Source: a bacterium (GTDB lineage Bacteria; UBA8248). From it: a DNA stretch of 7,537 nucleotides. The stretch lies in the NCBI GenBank assembly GCA_027622355.1, contig JAQBZT010000146.1:1-7537 (forward strand). The letters run 5' to 3'. Position 1 is the stretch's first letter; each line of letters opens with the position of its first letter. Below are positions 6,041 to 7,537 of this stretch, piece after piece. Below the pieces are notes generated by a model that was not told the origin of the DNA, searched no databases, and was given only the letters and a program-made list of their open reading frames with translations. The translations under genes were made by a program, and so were the position numbers.

Positions 6041-6080
6041 TGCTCCGTAAAAATTCGATCTCAGGTGAAATAAAGGACTT
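6041..6080 (+). repeat. Leader repeat, upstream copy without a gene
   Basis: These 40 bases align without gaps to 6361-6400, with 32 of 40 identical, exactly 320 bases apart. Shared blocks include TGCTCCG and TAAAGGACT. The downstream copy is the ribosome-binding leader of the oxidoreductase gene. This copy has the same AAGGA but no start codon follows; module B begins 12 bases later. It may be a leader cut from its gene by a rearrangement. Confidence 0.65.
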
Positions 6081-6092
6081 ACAAAGGTCACT

Positions 6093-6134
6093 GGATCGAT
6101 AATTCTGCCCTGTTAAGCCTGTGCATGGCGAATT
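6093..6134. repeat. Module B, copy 2, fused to an inverted exact 18-mer
   Basis: Bases 6093-6119 match 46-72 (23 of 27). They overlap by three bases the segment GCCTGTGCATGGCGAATT (6117-6134), an exact reverse complement of the 18-mer at 609-626 and 4969-4986. After the 18-mer comes GCGAATTTT. The reverse complements of the other exact copies continue similarly with AATTTT or AATTCT, so the conserved end may be about 26 bases long. Confidence 0.7.
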
Positions 6135-6360
6135 GCGAATTTTGTGTTCTTCCATGTAATAGGCACAGCAATTTCCCTGTTTCTTTTTTGGGCGGAATTC
6201 TTTAAAACTGTCGAATTAAATGGATATCCCCTGGAAACCGGGCAGATTTGGAGCGTAAAATCGAAAAAGTTTTCTGTTTTTTCTCTAATTTCCCGTATTT
6301 AACTCTGTTAAACATGGGATTTGGGGAGAAGGGTTCGCAGGGGACTGCGCTCACAGCTTG
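6135..6360. other. AT-rich non-coding stretch, nothing recognised
   Basis: This is the rest of the 519-base gap between the divergent alpha/beta hydrolase and oxidoreductase genes. It is visibly AT-rich with several T runs, so promoters for the oxidoreductase probably lie here, but I cannot point to a -35/-10 pair with normal spacing. I see no hairpin with a T-run and no credible small gene. Confidence 0.45.
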
Positions 6361-6404
6361 TGCTCCGCAAAAATTTGATCCCCTGCAAAATAAAGGACTG
6401 ATAC
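6361..6404 (+). promoter_or_regulatory. Leader and ribosome binding site of the oxidoreductase gene
   Basis: The leader ends with AAGGA at 6393-6397, seven bases before ATG 6405, which settles the start codon. The 40 bases 6361-6400 are the second copy of the leader repeat at 6041-6080. TAAAGGACT is kept in both copies, while the most changed part lies just before it (6381-6388). Confidence 0.7.
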
Positions 6405-7537
6405 ATGGCAAAGCGGGAACTTGGCATCATTTTGAATGGCGCAACGGGCGGCATCTGCTCCATCCAGCATCTGCGTAATTCCCTGGCTCCGATCCGTGCC
6501 GAAGGCGGGGTTGCCGTCGGCAATGACAAAATTATGCCGAAACTGCTTCTGGTCGGCCGCAACGCGGAGCGTCTGGCGCAAGTCGCGGCGGAAAATGGCG
6601 GCCTCGAATGGTCAACGGATCTGGATGCCGCGTTGAAAAACCCCGGCTATCCTGTCTTCTTCGATGCGGCGGTCACCCACCTGCGGCCGGACCTGCTGAA
6701 GCGGGCAATTGCTGCCGGCAAGCATATCTATACAGAAAAACCAGTTGCCCCCTCGGTGGAGGACGGACTGGGCCTGCTGCGCGCTGTCGAGGCCAAGGGC
6801 CTGAAGCACGGTGCGGTCGAGGACAAGCTGTTTCTGCCGGGATTCCGAAAACTCCACCAGCTTGTGGATAGCGGTTTCTTCGGCCGCATCATCGGGTTCC
6901 ACATTGAATTTGGCTGGTGGGTCTTCGATGGCATCAAGGCCAAGTCGCAACGGCCAAGCTGGAACTATCAAAAGACCCGTGGCGGCGGGCTGATCTTGGA
7001 CATGTACCCGCATTGGCGCTACGTCATCGAGGGCATCCTGGGGCCGATAAAGCGGGTTGCCGCCATGTCGTGGACCGGGCAGACCGAACGCGCCGATGAG
7101 GCCGGTGAGCGCTTTGACGTAGATGTCGAGGACAATACTCACACGCTGCTTGAGATGGAGAATGGTGCGCGTGGAACGATCCTCAGCTCCTGGTCAACAA
7201 GGGTGCGGCGCGATGACCTCGTCACCTTCCAAATTGACGGGATCGGTGGCTCGGCCGTTTCGGGCCTCCGCCGGTGCTGGGCACAGGCGGCGAGCGATAC
7301 GCCGACGGTCCGCGGTTTCGCCATGGGCCGTGACGCCGACACCATGGACGTTGCGGTGGATTATCACGAACCCTGGCAGGAAGTGCCGGACGTGGCGCCC
7401 TACAAGAATCCCTATCGCTTCGGGTGGGAGGGTTTTATCCGCCACGTTGTTGCCGATGAGCCCTTTCGCGCCGACCTCGCCGCCGGAATCCGCGACGTTC
7501 AGCTCGCGGAGGCCTGCCTGCGCAGTTCTGCTGAAGG
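6405..7537 (+). CDS. Gfo/Idh/MocA-type NAD(P)-dependent oxidoreductase (3' end cut by window)
   Basis: The frame is open from ATG 6405 to the window edge, giving 377 codons with no stop, close to the usual full length of this family, so little should be missing. The family oxidises or reduces sugars, polyols and related hydroxy compounds using NAD(P). The N-terminal Rossmann fold shows a glycine-rich turn LNGATGGI at 10-17. The family EKP signature is present with catalytic K112 (YTEKPV). The C-terminal alpha/beta domain carries GGGLILDMYPHW, with D199 and H203 as likely substrate-side residues. The protein appears cytoplasmic, with no signal peptide. The start is supported by AAGGA seven bases upstream. 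It diverges from the alpha/beta hydrolase across a repeat-bearing gap and has no visible partner gene. The substrate cannot be assigned. Confidence 0.92.
   Translation, partial: MAKRELGIILNGATGGICSIQHLRNSLAPIRAEGGVAVGNDKIMPKLLLVGRNAERLAQVAAENGGLEWSTDLDAALKNPGYPVFFDAAVTHLRPDLLKRAIAAGKHIYTEKPVAPSVEDGLGLLRAVEAKGLKHGAVEDKLFLPGFRKLHQLVDSGFFGRIIGFHIEFGWWVFDGIKAKSQRPSWNYQKTRGGGLILDMYPHWRYVIEGILGPIKRVAAMSWTGQTERADEAGERFDVDVEDNTHTLLEMENGARGTILSSWSTRVRRDDLVTFQIDGIGGSAVSGLRRCWAQAASDTPTVRGFAMGRDADTMDVAVDYHEPWQEVPDVAPYKNPYRFGWEGFIRHVVADEPFRADLAAGIRDVQLAEACLRSSAE

Overview
This is bacterial DNA. The coding regions are GC-rich, genes are led by Shine-Dalgarno sites (GAGGA, GGAG, AGGAG, AAGGA), and intrinsic terminators are visible. 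The gene set is accessory and catabolic, and no marker gene fixes the taxonomy. A GC-rich environmental Gram-negative (a proteobacterium or an uncultured relative) is my guess only. No transposase, integrase, rRNA or CRISPR array is visible.

Layout. (1) 1-663 is non-coding. It holds dispersed-repeat modules, two partial tRNA 3' ends (111-130 and 389-433) and a very strong terminator (443-479). (2) 664-2088, plus strand: an amidase-signature hydrolase with the full Lys-Ser-Ser triad. (3) 2258-3496, plus strand: an M24 (Xaa-Pro peptidase/creatinase-type) metallohydrolase with all five metal ligands. (4) 3731-4714, minus strand: an ACMSD-type amidohydrolase that matches gamma-resorcylate (2,6-dihydroxybenzoate) decarboxylase in length, metal ligands and long sequence stretches. 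(5) 5091-5885, minus strand: an alpha/beta hydrolase with an intact triad. (6) 6405 to the window end, plus strand: a Gfo/Idh/MocA-type NAD(P)-dependent oxidoreductase, open at the right edge.

The genes do not form one tight operon. Strand changes twice and every gap is 169 bases or more. What links the gaps is a family of short repeats. The 18-mer AATTCGCCATGCACAGGC, or a close relative, occurs seven times in both orientations and never inside a gene. Companion modules recur between gaps: a 17-mer on both sides of the decarboxylase, an 18-mer at 23-40 and 4876-4893, a 27-mer at 46-72 and 6093-6119, and a 40-base leader repeat at 6041 and 6361. Together with the tRNA fragments, this looks like a recombination-prone accessory region where single metabolic genes sit as cassettes between MITE- or REPIN-like repeats.

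Functionally, the genes fit scavenging of small organic compounds: amide hydrolysis, peptide or C-N bond hydrolysis, aromatic acid decarboxylation, ester or lactone hydrolysis, and sugar or polyol oxidation. A shared pathway cannot be shown from this window. The repeat family is the most unusual feature. I see no clearly new enzymatic system.
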